A DNA stretch of 27,099 nucleotides from an uncultured Rhodospirillales bacterium. GTDB taxonomy: Bacteria; Pseudomonadota; Alphaproteobacteria; Rhodospirillales; Defluviicoccaceae. Location of the stretch: NCBI GenBank assembly GCA_937127205.1, contig CAKZLS010000412.1, positions 1 to 27,099 on the forward strand. The letters are read 5' to 3'. The notes below the pieces were generated by a model. It worked only from the letters and a program-made list of their open reading frames with translations. It was not told the DNA's origin and searched no databases. The position numbers and the translations under genes are program-made. This document shows, piece by piece, positions 15,552 to 24,099 of the stretch (positions are counted from its first letter, which is position 1; every line of letters starts with the position of its first letter).

Positions 15552-16910
15552 TCAGACCACGCCGTAGGCCAGCATCGCTTTCCCGACCTTGACGAAACCG
15601 GCAATGTTGGCCCCCCGGGCATAGTCAATATGCTCGGAGCCTTTAACGCCGCCATACTCTACGCAACGATCATGAATACCTTTCATCAGATCGCGGAGTA
15701 GTTCCTGGAGCTGGTCATCCGTCCAAGACTGCCGCGTCGCGTTTTGACTCATTTCCAGGCCTGATAACGCGACGCCACCGGCATTCGCGGCCTTGCCCGG
15801 GGCGAAAAGCGTTTGAGCTTCCTTGAAGACATGGGCCGCATCCCGGTCGGTGGGCATGTTGGCGCCTTCCGACACGGCGATGCAGCCGTTGTCCACCAAC
15901 ATGCGGGCATCCTCGCCGCAAATCTCGTTTTGGGTCGCACACGGAAAGGCCAGTTCGCCCGGCACCGACCAAGGCCGTTCGCCTTCGTGGTATGTCGCGC
16001 CGTTGAAGGAATCGACATACTCGGCGATGCGGCCGTAGCGACGGGTCTTGTGCTCCTTGACCCAAGCCAATTTCTCCTCGTCGATGCCGTCCGGATCGTG
16101 AATGAAACCCTGGGAGTCCGAGAGAGTGACCGGCTTGCCGCCGAGCTGAAGCAGCTTTTCCACGGCATGGGTCGCCACGTTGCCCGAACCGGATACGATG
16201 CAGGTCTTGCCCTCGACCGCATTGCCGGCGTGCTCCAACATGTTCTGCATGAAATACACGGCCCCGTATCCGGTGGCTTCGGTCCGCACCAGGCTCCCGC
16301 CATATTCCAGTCCCTTGCCGGTCAGCACACCGGTAAACTTGTTGGTGATGCGCTTGTATTCACCAAACATGTAGCCGATTTCGCGGGCGCCGACGCCGAT
16401 ATCGCCCGCCGGTATATCCACGTCTTCGCCGACGTGCCGATACAATTCCGTCATGAACGACTGACTAAATCGCATGACTTCGTGATCGGACTTGCCCTTG
16501 GGGTTAAAGTTGGCACCGCCCTTGGCGCCACCCAGAGGGAGCCCCGTCAGGCTATTCTTGAACGTTTGTTCGAACGCGAGAAATTTGAGGACGCTTTCTG
16601 TCACGCTCGGATGAAACCGGATGCCCCCCTTGTAGGGGCCGATGGCGTTGTTGTTCTGAACCCGCCAACCGCGCTGCACACGGATGTCTTGGTTGTCGTC
16701 CTCCCAGCAGACGCGGAAGCTGACCACCCGGTCCGGTTCAGCGATACGCCGCAGGATCTGGTATTCGTGATACTCTTCCTTGTCGGCGATGAAATCGAAG
16801 ATATCCCGAGCGACTTCGCTCACCGCCTGAACAAACTCCGGCTGCCCGGGGTTTCTCTTTTTCAGGCCCTCTATGAATTGATCAAAACCAACGTGGTCCG
16901 ATACGGCCAA
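15552..16910 (-). CDS. gdhA: NADP-type glutamate dehydrogenase
   Basis: This 452-residue cytoplasmic enzyme reductively aminates 2-oxoglutarate with ammonium, assimilating nitrogen. It matches the hexameric GdhA family (E. coli GdhA is 447 residues). The substrate domain has IGPYKGGIRFHPSV at about 90-103 and LPLGGAKGGANFNPKGK with Lys130. Asp170 lies in DIPAGDIGVGAREIGYMFG. The dinucleotide domain has the GSGNVA turn at 241-246. Coenzyme preference (NADP) is inferred from overall similarity, not from a diagnostic residue. The start is TTG at 16910, with AAGGAG positioned about 9 bases upstream; an out-of-frame ATG near there is rejected. It is divergent from the ELM1-family gene, with 242 bases between their starts. 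Confidence 0.96.
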   Translation of the reverse strand: MAVSDHVGFDQFIEGLKKRNPGQPEFVQAVSEVARDIFDFIADKEEYHEYQILRRIAEPDRVVSFRVCWEDDNQDIRVQRGWRVQNNNAIGPYKGGIRFHPSVTESVLKFLAFEQTFKNSLTGLPLGGAKGGANFNPKGKSDHEVMRFSQSFMTELYRHVGEDVDIPAGDIGVGAREIGYMFGEYKRITNKFTGVLTGKGLEYGGSLVRTEATGYGAVYFMQNMLEHAGNAVEGKTCIVSGSGNVATHAVEKLLQLGGKPVTLSDSQGFIHDPDGIDEEKLAWVKEHKTRRYGRIAEYVDSFNGATYHEGERPWSVPGELAFPCATQNEICGEDARMLVDNGCIAVSEGANMPTDRDAAHVFKEAQTLFAPGKAANAGGVALSGLEMSQNATRQSWTDDQLQELLRDLMKGIHDRCVEYGGVKGSEHIDYARGANIAGFVKVGKAMLAYGVV

Positions 16911-17152
16911 CGCCTTTCTCCTTCATTGTCGACGATCCGAGCTCATTTGTGAGATCTACAAGTGGATAACGGAGGCGGCGATTGCCACGCCGTTTCCTTG
17001 GCGAAGAGCCGTTGACTGGTCCTCGTAGATGGTCATACGCACCGGGTTCGCTGGCAGATTTGCTCTTTGCGCGGCAACGCCCGGCGCAGCGCTGTCGGGA
17101 TTCTGGATTCGGCTGGCAATTGACGGCAATCCCGTCTAAAGCGGCAGTCATA

Positions 17153-18292
17153 ATGCTCTCTAATTCAGACAAAGTGTCCGGACCGGCTGACGATAAGAAA
17201 TCCTTGCCAACGGTATGGTTGGTGATCGGCGATAAGCTTGGCGACAATGCCCAGGTAGAGATTATCGCTGACGCGCTCGGCTGGCCGGTGGAGCGCCGAC
17301 GCCTAAGGTTCCTCGAGCCCTACGTGTATGGGAAGCCGCGTTTCAAGCCTTCGCTCTATCATATTGACCGCGAGCAATCGGACCCGCTCGAGCCGCCGTG
17401 GCCCGATCTGATTTTGACGGTAGGGCGGCGCCCGTCCATGGCCGCCATGTGGATTCGCGAACAATCCGCCGGACGGACCAAAGTGATCATTGTTGGGCGT
17501 CCGAAGCGGATGATGGACCAATTTGCGCTGGCCATCGCGACGCCGCAATACCGCTTGCCGGACCGGCCGAACGTCCTCCAGCTCGAACTTCCGCTGATGC
17601 GCGTCGACGAAACGCGAATCGCCGCCGAAAGTGAGATTTGGCGGGATGAGTTTGCCCCCTTGCCAAGGCCGTTAACGGCGGTGCTCGTTGGCGGACAAAC
17701 CAAACCATTCGTGTTCGATGCAAAGGTCGCTGGAGACCTCATTGATGCGGTGGTGCGGGTCAATGAACGCGACGGAGGCACGCTTTACGTCACCACCAGT
17801 CGGCGGACGCTGCCCGAGGTGGTGGACGCGCTCGAAGCCGGCCTGCCCGACGGGTCGCACCTGTTCCGTTGGACACCGGACGCCAATGAAAATCCCTATC
17901 AGGCGCTGTTGGGCCTGGCCGAGCGGTTCATCGTTACCGGCGACAGCATTTCGATGATGGTCGAGGTCGCCCGGCTCGGAAAGCCCCTCGCGATCTTTCC
18001 GCTGCCTGTACGCTCCGACCTGTGGACGCAGGTTCGTGAACGTGCCGCCCGGGTGTTGCATGGGGCGTCCGAGAACAGAGAACAACGAGGACTGCTCGGG
18101 TGGCTTGGCGACCGCCTCTACGACCTCAATCTCGTCAACTACTCGAGAGATTTCTCTCTACTGCACGAAAAACTGATCGAACGCGGACTTGCCGGGCGTT
18201 TGGGCGAGCCATTTCCGGCGGCGCCTTCACAAGCACCGGACGACCTGTCGCGGGTCGTTGACCGAATACGGAGCGTGATGCGCGCGTCTTAA
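17153..18292 (+). CDS. ELM1-family protein (paralogue 1)
   Basis: This 379-residue protein belongs to the ELM1 (mitochondrial fission ELM1, DUF1022) family, whose bacterial members are mostly alphaproteobacterial and have a GT-B-like glycosyltransferase look. Motifs seen are VWLVIGDKLGDNAQ near the N-terminus, PWPDLILTVGRRPSMAAMWI, ATPQYRLPDRPNVL, a central VLVGGQTKPF, and FIVTGDSISMMVEVARLGKPL near residue 270. No signal peptide or TM segment is seen. The frame is open from 16982, but homology begins at the ATG at 17153 and the extra 57 codons carry no recognisable content; the Shine-Dalgarno is weak. The biochemical activity of bacterial ELM1 proteins is not established; a sugar-transfer or cell-envelope role is inferred from context. 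Confidence 0.85.
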   Translation: MLSNSDKVSGPADDKKSLPTVWLVIGDKLGDNAQVEIIADALGWPVERRRLRFLEPYVYGKPRFKPSLYHIDREQSDPLEPPWPDLILTVGRRPSMAAMWIREQSAGRTKVIIVGRPKRMMDQFALAIATPQYRLPDRPNVLQLELPLMRVDETRIAAESEIWRDEFAPLPRPLTAVLVGGQTKPFVFDAKVAGDLIDAVVRVNERDGGTLYVTTSRRTLPEVVDALEAGLPDGSHLFRWTPDANENPYQALLGLAERFIVTGDSISMMVEVARLGKPLAIFPLPVRSDLWTQVRERAARVLHGASENREQRGLLGWLGDRLYDLNLVNYSRDFSLLHEKLIERGLAGRLGEPFPAAPSQAPDDLSRVVDRIRSVMRAS

Positions 18293-18327
18293 CCGAAAGG
18301 GGATTTCGCCCCCATTCACCGATAGAC

Positions 18328-19548
18328 CTAGCCCGTCCGCCGCCACTCTTCTTCTTCGGCAGGAGCCGGCACCAGGGTTACTGGCTTCGGCGAACGGACA
18401 CGCGCAGGTTCGAACATGGCACGGACGCGCGCGGCTGCCCGCGGAACGCACTCCAGAGACCGCAGCGGCAGCCCTGGCGGGAAGGAATCGCCCAGCCACA
18501 CGGCGCGCCCCGAATCCACCAAGTGCTTGTGCACGATACGGATGTCGCGGGTCATGCGGTCCGGTCCGAGGTGCATTGCCATGCGGAAAATCCAGGCCCT
18601 GATGTGTTTCAGCTCCCAGTGTTCCCAGAAAGGCCCCCGGGGCTCATCCCTGATCGTCTCTTCACGCGTCATCGGACGCATGGCGTTGCGCCCCTCGCCC
18701 AAATCGAAGATGTGGACGCGCTTGCGCGTGGCGCAGGCTTCGGCGAGCATGGACATGCTATCGCCAGTGACGACGATCGAGTCGGCAAGGCCGAGAAATG
18801 CGAAATAGGGGTTGTCGGCAGCGCCCTTCTGCCAACGGTAAAAGTACGTCGGCGCGGTGATATTCTGTTCCAGCGTATCGATGGTATCGGCCGGCGTGCG
18901 GGCACTCGTGGTGATCAACAGAGAGCCGCCCGTTTCCGCCGCTAGCTTGCTGGCCTGCTTGCCCAGTCTTTCAGCGGCCCTTTTGTCGAAGCTGTAAGGA
19001 CCACTGCTGCCGCCCACGACAACGGCGATGTGCGGTTTCGGCAAATGGTCGAGGCGCGGCGCCCAGGCTTCCGCATCGGCTTGCAGGCGCTCGTTGGTGA
19101 CGCGGTGCAATGGCGTTTTGTTGTGCAGCACGTTGGGCCGCACCGGCAAGCGGTACTGCGGCGTCGTTACGATGAGGTCGAAACGCTCGATTTTTGCCCA
19201 TGAGCGCCCCACGTGAACGATCCGAACGTTCTTGCCTTCCTTGCGGGCCTGCTTCTGAACCCAGAGGCAAATGGGTTCGTTCCGGCGTCCGCCGGTGATC
19301 ATCAGATCCGGCCACGGCGCTTCCAAAGGACTGGATTCGCTCTTGACCAAACCGTGCAGATTCGCACCAAGCAATAGATTGGTGACCAGCTCGTAGGGCT
19401 TGAAAACGAACCGCTTGATCTCGAACGGCCAACCCGTGGCCTCGGCAAGCGCCATCACCTGGGAGTTATCGCCCGCTTTGTTACCCATCATGAGCCACAC
19501 CCGGGGGTGGCCGCTGCTCTGCTGCGTCACTGTCATTCCATCCGGCAA
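18328..19548 (-). CDS. ELM1-family protein (paralogue 2)
   Basis: This protein of about 406 residues is a second ELM1-family member. It carries the same core motifs as the neighbour: VWLMMGNKAGDNSQ, PWPDLMITGGRRNEPICLWV, VTTPQYRLPVRPNVL, IAVVVGGSSGPYSFDKR, and IVVTGDSMSMLAEACATRKRV. It differs by an acidic/basic C-terminal tail ending in PAEEEEWRRTG. The frame is open from 19623. I prefer the TTG at 19548 because GGAGAG lies 6 bases upstream of it; the ATG at 19536 is the alternative and lacks a well-spaced ribosome site. It is tail-to-tail with paralogue 1, with 35 bases between the stops, so the pair probably arose by an inverted duplication or separate acquisition. The substrate is unknown. 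Confidence 0.85.
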   Translation of the reverse strand: MPDGMTVTQQSSGHPRVWLMMGNKAGDNSQVMALAEATGWPFEIKRFVFKPYELVTNLLLGANLHGLVKSESSPLEAPWPDLMITGGRRNEPICLWVQKQARKEGKNVRIVHVGRSWAKIERFDLIVTTPQYRLPVRPNVLHNKTPLHRVTNERLQADAEAWAPRLDHLPKPHIAVVVGGSSGPYSFDKRAAERLGKQASKLAAETGGSLLITTSARTPADTIDTLEQNITAPTYFYRWQKGAADNPYFAFLGLADSIVVTGDSMSMLAEACATRKRVHIFDLGEGRNAMRPMTREETIRDEPRGPFWEHWELKHIRAWIFRMAMHLGPDRMTRDIRIVHKHLVDSGRAVWLGDSFPPGLPLRSLECVPRAAARVRAMFEPARVRSPKPVTLVPAPAEEEEWRRTG

Positions 19549-20159
19549 GAAAAACTCTCCCAAAAAGCAAAAAGAATCGAATCGCCCAATCGCACTATTA
19601 TGACGGCTTGACCGTTTTCCCAACCGGCCCGCCGGGCCAGCTTTGTCCGAACCTCAAATCTTCGCGTCAAATCCGATTCGGTTTCGTCCTTTTTTGATTA
19701 CTTCACCTGGGATTTTATTAGATTTTCAGTTCTTAACGGCTACCAGCGGTGACTGGTTCCATCAAGTCAAACTTTGTTACCGTATGTTACGAGTGGCTCG
19801 CAACATCGTCGCTCCACGCTAACTTATTGAACTTATACACTTTATCGGCGCGGAGATAATTCGTCCAGGCGCCAGGGATGCGTGGCTGAAACATCAAAGG
19901 ATACGGTTCCCACGAAAATTGACGGATTAAGAGCGAATCTAGGTTTTGTGGAGTAACTCTCTGTGCCGAAACGAAACTTGGTAAAAAGACCCATACAGAG
20001 AGCGACTTACCGTAGGCAACTCGGCTCCGGGCAGCATGGCTGGTCCCCGGGGTCTGCACCGGGACCTAGCGGCGGGTGGGATTGCGCGAAGGCCAAGGCA
20101 CTGTTAGGTATAGATACAGGTTTCGTGCTAACGAAAACGTATTTGCAGGTCTTTTCACC
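19549..20159. other. AT-richer intergenic region upstream of ELM1-2 and the sulfotransferase
   Basis: About 610 bases separate two divergent genes. The composition from about 19670 to 20000 is clearly AT-richer than the flanking genes. Short frames here (for instance minus 19787-20059) have no recognisable protein. GGTCCC (20042-20047) and GGGACC (20061-20066) form an imperfect GC-rich hairpin about 95 bases before the sulfotransferase. Promoters of both genes must lie here, but I could not pick them reliably. Confidence 0.55.
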
Positions 20160-21101
20160 ATGTATGTAGCGTATCGACGAGTAATGAGAGAGCTGATAAT
20201 GCTCCTCGTCTTTTTCCTGCCCAAGGAAAGGAAGATCCGCATCGAGCGATGGCTCCGCGGACGCGAGGAAAGCCGGAAGCTCGCTCTCGCGGATTGTGTC
20301 ATTGTTTCATTCGGCAAGAGCGGCCGGACATGGCTGCGCGTTATGCTCTCGCGCTTCTACCAACTGCGGCACAACTTGGCCGAACGCCATTTGATCGGGT
20401 TCGACAACTTGCACCGAAAAAACGCTGCGATCCCAAAGATATTTTTTACCCATGACAACTATCTGAAGGACTACACCAAGAACGCCGACGACAAATCCGA
20501 TTACTACGGCAAGAAGGTGGTGCTGATGGTGCGCGACCCGGCGGATGTGTCGGTATCGCAGTTCTTCCAGTGGAAGTTCCGGATGCGCAAGGCGAAGAAA
20601 GAGATCAACGCCTACCCCGGCGAGGGTGAGGACGTCTCGCTCTACGACTTCATCATGCGGCCGAACGCGGGGCTTCCGAAAGCCGTCGAATTTCTGAACC
20701 TGTGGGCGCGGGAAATGGGGCACATCAAGGACGTTCTGATTGTCCGCTACGAGGACATGCGTGCCCAGCCCGAGGCAACGCTGGCGCGGATCGTTGAATT
20801 CATGGGCACGCCGGGAACGCCGGAACAGATTCACCAAGCCGTGGAGTTCGCGTCCGTGGAAAACATGCGCGGCCTCGAACAGAAACGGGTGTTCTGGCTC
20901 AGCGGCGGACGCATGCTGGCCAAGGATCGCAACAACCTGAACACCTACAAGGTGCGCCGCGCCAAGGTGGGCGGTTATCGGGAAGACTTCACGCCCGACG
21001 AGCTTCGGAACATCGATGACTATGTGCAGAGCAACCTGCTTCCGGGTTTCGGATATGAAACACGGGACATGGCGGCGACGGATAAGGTAGCCAGCGCCTG
21101 A
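20160..21101 (+). CDS. sulfotransferase (PAPS-dependent)
   Basis: This 313-residue enzyme would move a sulfo group from PAPS to a hydroxyl or amine, here presumably on a polysaccharide or lipid. The 5'-phosphosulfate-binding loop is SFGKSGRTWLRVML at about 50-63 (cf. PKSGTTWL). The 3'-phosphate-binding segment is MVRDPADVSVSQFFQW at 123-138, with Arg125 and Ser131/133. A possible catalytic His98 is in FFTHDN. The C-terminal VRYEDM and a Gly-rich GGYREDF segment also fit cytosolic-type sulfotransferases. The frame is open from a GTG at 20076, but I chose the ATG at 20160, where a helical N-terminus begins; an ATG at 20184 is possible. The next gene is a glycosyltransferase-like one, 82 bases downstream. 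Confidence 0.88.
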   Translation: MYVAYRRVMRELIMLLVFFLPKERKIRIERWLRGREESRKLALADCVIVSFGKSGRTWLRVMLSRFYQLRHNLAERHLIGFDNLHRKNAAIPKIFFTHDNYLKDYTKNADDKSDYYGKKVVLMVRDPADVSVSQFFQWKFRMRKAKKEINAYPGEGEDVSLYDFIMRPNAGLPKAVEFLNLWAREMGHIKDVLIVRYEDMRAQPEATLARIVEFMGTPGTPEQIHQAVEFASVENMRGLEQKRVFWLSGGRMLAKDRNNLNTYKVRRAKVGGYREDFTPDELRNIDDYVQSNLLPGFGYETRDMAATDKVASA

Positions 21102-21183
21102 GGCGCGCACGTCTTTACATTGGTAAGCAACCGAGGAAGGGGCGGCTGGAGCGGATATTCGCAGGCCGCCATGGAAACTGACC

Positions 21184-22098
21184 ATGAAACCCTGCGTATT
21201 CATTCATACCAATCATCTTCAGATCGTCGGCGCTCTTGTGGCCGAGTATGCGCTCAAGCGGAATTCCCGCACGCCCGAGGCGTTTGACGTCCGCATCATC
21301 CACACCGAGGACTATCCGTTTTTCCGCGATCGCCACGGGCAGGACTTCCTCCGGGACGGGGTCACCCGCCAGTGGAACGCCGACGACCTTCAGTCCTTCA
21401 CGCCATTGCGGTTCATGCCCCCCGAACTCATGGGATACGGCGGCCGCGCCGTGGTCATGGATCCCGACATCTTTGCCGTCGGCGATATCATGGAGCTTCT
21501 ATCGCGCGACATGCACGGCACGGCGGTCGTGTGCCGCACCCGCTCCGGCCTCAAGGGGATCGCTGCCGGCAAGCTCGGCTATTTCGCCACCAGCGTCATG
21601 CTGATGGATTGCGCCAAGCTGACCCACTGGCGCTGCGAGGAACAGTTCCACGAGATGTTCGAGGGAAAGCGCGACTACATGGAGTGGATTTCGCTGAAAC
21701 TGGAACCCAAAGGCAGCATCGGTGTGCTGGAGGCCGAATGGAACGACCTCGATCGCCTGACGCCCAACACCAAGATGGTCCACAACACGCGCCGCATCAC
21801 CCAGCCCTGGAAAACCGGACTGCCGGTGGATTTTACGCCGGCCGACCGGTTTCGGCTGTTCCCGCCGCTGGGGTGGGCCATGCGCTGGCGGCGGCAACTG
21901 CTCGGAGATCACGCCCTGCTCGGCAAGTACCGGCGTCATCCCGACCAGAACCAGGAAAGCTTCTTCTTCGGGCTTCTGCGGGAATGCGTGGACAAAGGCA
22001 TCATTTCCGAAGAAATGCTGCGCGACGAGATGCGCGAGAACCACGTGCGCCACGACGCCTTCGAGGTTCTGGAACGCACACCGCGGCTGGCGGCATAA
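21184..22098 (+). CDS. GT8-like glycosyltransferase
   Basis: This 304-residue protein resembles GT-A retaining glycosyltransferases of the GT8 type, though I recognise it by pattern only. The N-terminus MKPCVFIHTNHLQIVGALVAEYAL is the nucleotide-sugar strand-helix unit. VVMDPDIFAVGDIMELL places a metal-binding D-x-D at 93-95. Next come ATSVMLMDCAKLTHW, the strand that follows in GT8, and NTKMVHNTRRITQPWKTG, close to the GT8 H-x-x-G-x-x-KPW acceptor motif. No signal peptide or TM segment is seen. The donor and acceptor sugars are unknown. It lies between the sulfotransferase and hydroxylase genes on the same strand, which fits surface glycan or glycolipid assembly. Confidence 0.7.
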   Translation: MKPCVFIHTNHLQIVGALVAEYALKRNSRTPEAFDVRIIHTEDYPFFRDRHGQDFLRDGVTRQWNADDLQSFTPLRFMPPELMGYGGRAVVMDPDIFAVGDIMELLSRDMHGTAVVCRTRSGLKGIAAGKLGYFATSVMLMDCAKLTHWRCEEQFHEMFEGKRDYMEWISLKLEPKGSIGVLEAEWNDLDRLTPNTKMVHNTRRITQPWKTGLPVDFTPADRFRLFPPLGWAMRWRRQLLGDHALLGKYRRHPDQNQESFFFGLLRECVDKGIISEEMLRDEMRENHVRHDAFEVLERTPRLAA

Positions 22099-22136
22099 GG
22101 CTTGATAAGACGTCTATTGATTAAAGAGGTTGGATT

Positions 22137-22898
22137 GTGTCGGTAAAGATCGGTCCCTGGTCGGGAAAGAAATACTTCCTCGACAAAATGAACTTGAGCG
22201 ACTTGGTGGTCGCCTACTTCACGCACTACGCCATCATGAGCTATCTGGTGCTGGCTGCGATCATGATCGGGCTGACGGTCATGTGGGCCGACAATGTCTG
22301 GGGCCCGCTGCTCGCCGTCGCCGTGGTGATCCCCGTTTATCCGCTTGTCTGGTACCTCTTGCATCGGTTCGTTTTGCATGGCAGCTTCCTCTACAAATCG
22401 CCGCTGACGGCGGCGCTTTGGAAGCGCATTCACTTCGATCACCACCAGGACCCCAATGACCTGGGGGTGCTGTTCGGGGCATTGACCACGACCCTGCCGA
22501 CCGTGGTCCTGGTCATCATGCCCATCGGCTGGCTGATCGGCGGGCCGGCCGGCGCCACGGCCGGTGTGGCTTGGGGTCTGTTGACCACGTGTTACTACGA
22601 ATTCTGCCATTGCATCCAGCATCTGCCGTTCTCACCGAAGAACAGCTTCTTGAAGCGCATCAAAAAGCTCCACCTTGCCCACCACTTCCATAGCGAGAAG
22701 GGCAATTACGGCATCACCAACTACCTGTGGGACAAGGTGTTCGGGACATACTACAGCCAGCCGAAGGCTTTCCCGCGCAGCGACACGGTCCATAACCTGG
22801 GGTACGTCAACGAGGTCACCACGCGGTATCCGTGGGTTGCCGAAATCTCCGACTTGGACATCAGCAATCCCCGCGTCCGCCGCGCCAACGCGGGTTGA
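22137..22898 (+). CDS. fatty acid hydroxylase / sterol desaturase family membrane protein
   Basis: This 253-residue integral membrane protein belongs to the di-iron fatty-acid hydroxylase superfamily, which inserts oxygen into acyl or lipid substrates. The eight-His signature is complete: HRFVLH at 76-81, HFDHH at 99-103, HCIQH at 158-162 and HLAHHFH at 179-185. About four TM helices are evident (for instance 31-49, 57-74, 116-137, 140-156). The start is GTG at 22137, with AAAGAGG about 8 bases upstream; the preceding gene ends 38 bases before. Substrate is unknown: hydroxylated fatty acids of a lipid A-like or ornithine-lipid-like molecule are possible, but nothing in the sequence decides. 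It directly precedes a GNAT-like gene on the same strand. Confidence 0.87.
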   Translation: MSVKIGPWSGKKYFLDKMNLSDLVVAYFTHYAIMSYLVLAAIMIGLTVMWADNVWGPLLAVAVVIPVYPLVWYLLHRFVLHGSFLYKSPLTAALWKRIHFDHHQDPNDLGVLFGALTTTLPTVVLVIMPIGWLIGGPAGATAGVAWGLLTTCYYEFCHCIQHLPFSPKNSFLKRIKKLHLAHHFHSEKGNYGITNYLWDKVFGTYYSQPKAFPRSDTVHNLGYVNEVTTRYPWVAEISDLDISNPRVRRANAG

Positions 22899-22941
22899 CC
22901 ACCGGCGAAGCTGTCCCTTTCCAATAGCTGGACCGAACCCG

Positions 22942-24099
22942 ATGACGCCTGTCGCTCCATCCTCGGCGCTTCATATTTCCGAGGTGCGCGACCGGCTGAC
23001 GATGATCCGGTTCCTGGAACTGCCGCGGGCGCTTTACGCAGACGATCCCAATTGGGTGGCGCCGCTGCTGTTCGAGCGTCTGAACCACCTTGATCCGCGC
23101 AAGAACCCGTTTTTCGATCATGCCGAGGCGGCCTTCTGGATCGCTTGGCGGGACGGCCGGCCGGTGGGCCGGATCAGCGCCCAGGTCAATCGCGCCCATC
23201 TCCATCAGCACCATGACGGCACCGGCCATTTCGGTTTTCTGGAGGCCGAAGACGATCCGCAAATCTTCGCGCTCCTGCTCAACACCGCCGAAACGTGGCT
23301 GCGCGAGCGCGGCATGGCGCGTATTCTGGGCCCCTACAGCCTCTCCATCAACGACGAGAGCGGTCTTCTGGTGGCGGGTTTCGAAACGCCGCCCAGTCTG
23401 ATGATGGGGCACGCCAAACCGTTCTACGCCCGACAGATGGAAGACCATGGGTACGTGAAGGCCAAGGACCTGATCGCCTACGACTACGACCTGGCCGCCG
23501 AGCCGCCGGAGACGCTCAAGGCCTTCATCGGCAAGGCGCAGGCGGAGAACGACCTCACCTTTCGCCCCATGAACATGGCGCGGTATGACCAGGAACTCGC
23601 GCTGATTGTCGACATCTTCAACGATGCCTGGGCCGACAACTGGGGATTCCTGCCGTTCGCTGAGCCTGAAATGCGGTATCTCGCGAAAAACCTCAAGCCG
23701 CTGGTCAAGGCCGAGTGCGTTTCCATCGCCGAAATCTCGGGAGAGGCGGCCGCTATGGCCGTCAGCCTGCCGAACATCAACGCCGCCATCACCGACCTCG
23801 ACGGCCGCCTGATGCCGTTCGGGTGGGCGAAACTGCTGTGGCGCGTCAAGGTCCGCGGCGTCGACAGCGTCCGGCTGCCGCTCATGGGCGTGCGGCGCCG
23901 CTTTCGAGGCAAAGCGGTAAGCACCGCCCTGATGCTCGGCGTGATCGAGTTCATCCGGGTCTATCACCGCGGCCACGGAACCCGGCAAGGGGAACTCTCA
24001 TGGATCCTTGAAGACAACCGGCCGGTCCGGAAGTTGATCGAGATGTTCGGAGGGCGGCCTTACAAGACCTATCGGCTGTACGCCAAGGACTTGGTTTGA
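22942..24099 (+). CDS. GNAT-like N-acyltransferase family protein
   Basis: This 385-residue protein has a C-terminal part (about 270-385) with GNAT-like features, including MGVRRRFRGKAVSTALMLGVIEFIR, which resembles the pantetheine-binding R/Q-x-x-G-x-G/A loop, and LSWILEDNRPVRKLIEMFGGRPYKTYRLYAKDL. The N-terminal half has FLELPRALYADDPNWVAPL and ARILGPYSLSINDESGLLVAGF, features shared by a family of large GNAT-fold proteins of unassigned substrate. An acyl-CoA- or acyl-ACP-dependent transfer is probable but not shown. The frame is open from 22675, but the region upstream of 22942 overlaps the hydroxylase in another frame, so the ATG at 22942 is preferred. The stop overlaps the TTG start of the next gene, so translation is coupled. 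Confidence 0.78.
   Translation: MTPVAPSSALHISEVRDRLTMIRFLELPRALYADDPNWVAPLLFERLNHLDPRKNPFFDHAEAAFWIAWRDGRPVGRISAQVNRAHLHQHHDGTGHFGFLEAEDDPQIFALLLNTAETWLRERGMARILGPYSLSINDESGLLVAGFETPPSLMMGHAKPFYARQMEDHGYVKAKDLIAYDYDLAAEPPETLKAFIGKAQAENDLTFRPMNMARYDQELALIVDIFNDAWADNWGFLPFAEPEMRYLAKNLKPLVKAECVSIAEISGEAAAMAVSLPNINAAITDLDGRLMPFGWAKLLWRVKVRGVDSVRLPLMGVRRRFRGKAVSTALMLGVIEFIRVYHRGHGTRQGELSWILEDNRPVRKLIEMFGGRPYKTYRLYAKDLV

Noticed and set aside
15813..16952. 379-codon plus-strand open frame
   Set aside because: It is antisense to gdhA, which is unmistakable, and has no recognisable product.
18293..18327. Hairpin-like GC-rich sequence between the ELM1 stops
   Set aside because: CGAAA-GGGGA-TTTCG is a short 5-bp stem with alternative pairing and no T-run; too weak to call a terminator.
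19787..20059. 90-codon minus-strand open frame in the AT-richer intergenic region
   Set aside because: No family resemblance and no ribosome site; kept as unexplained sequence rather than a gene.
22861..23988. 375-codon minus-strand open frame
   Set aside because: It is antisense to the GNAT-like gene and the translation looks like low-information shadow protein.
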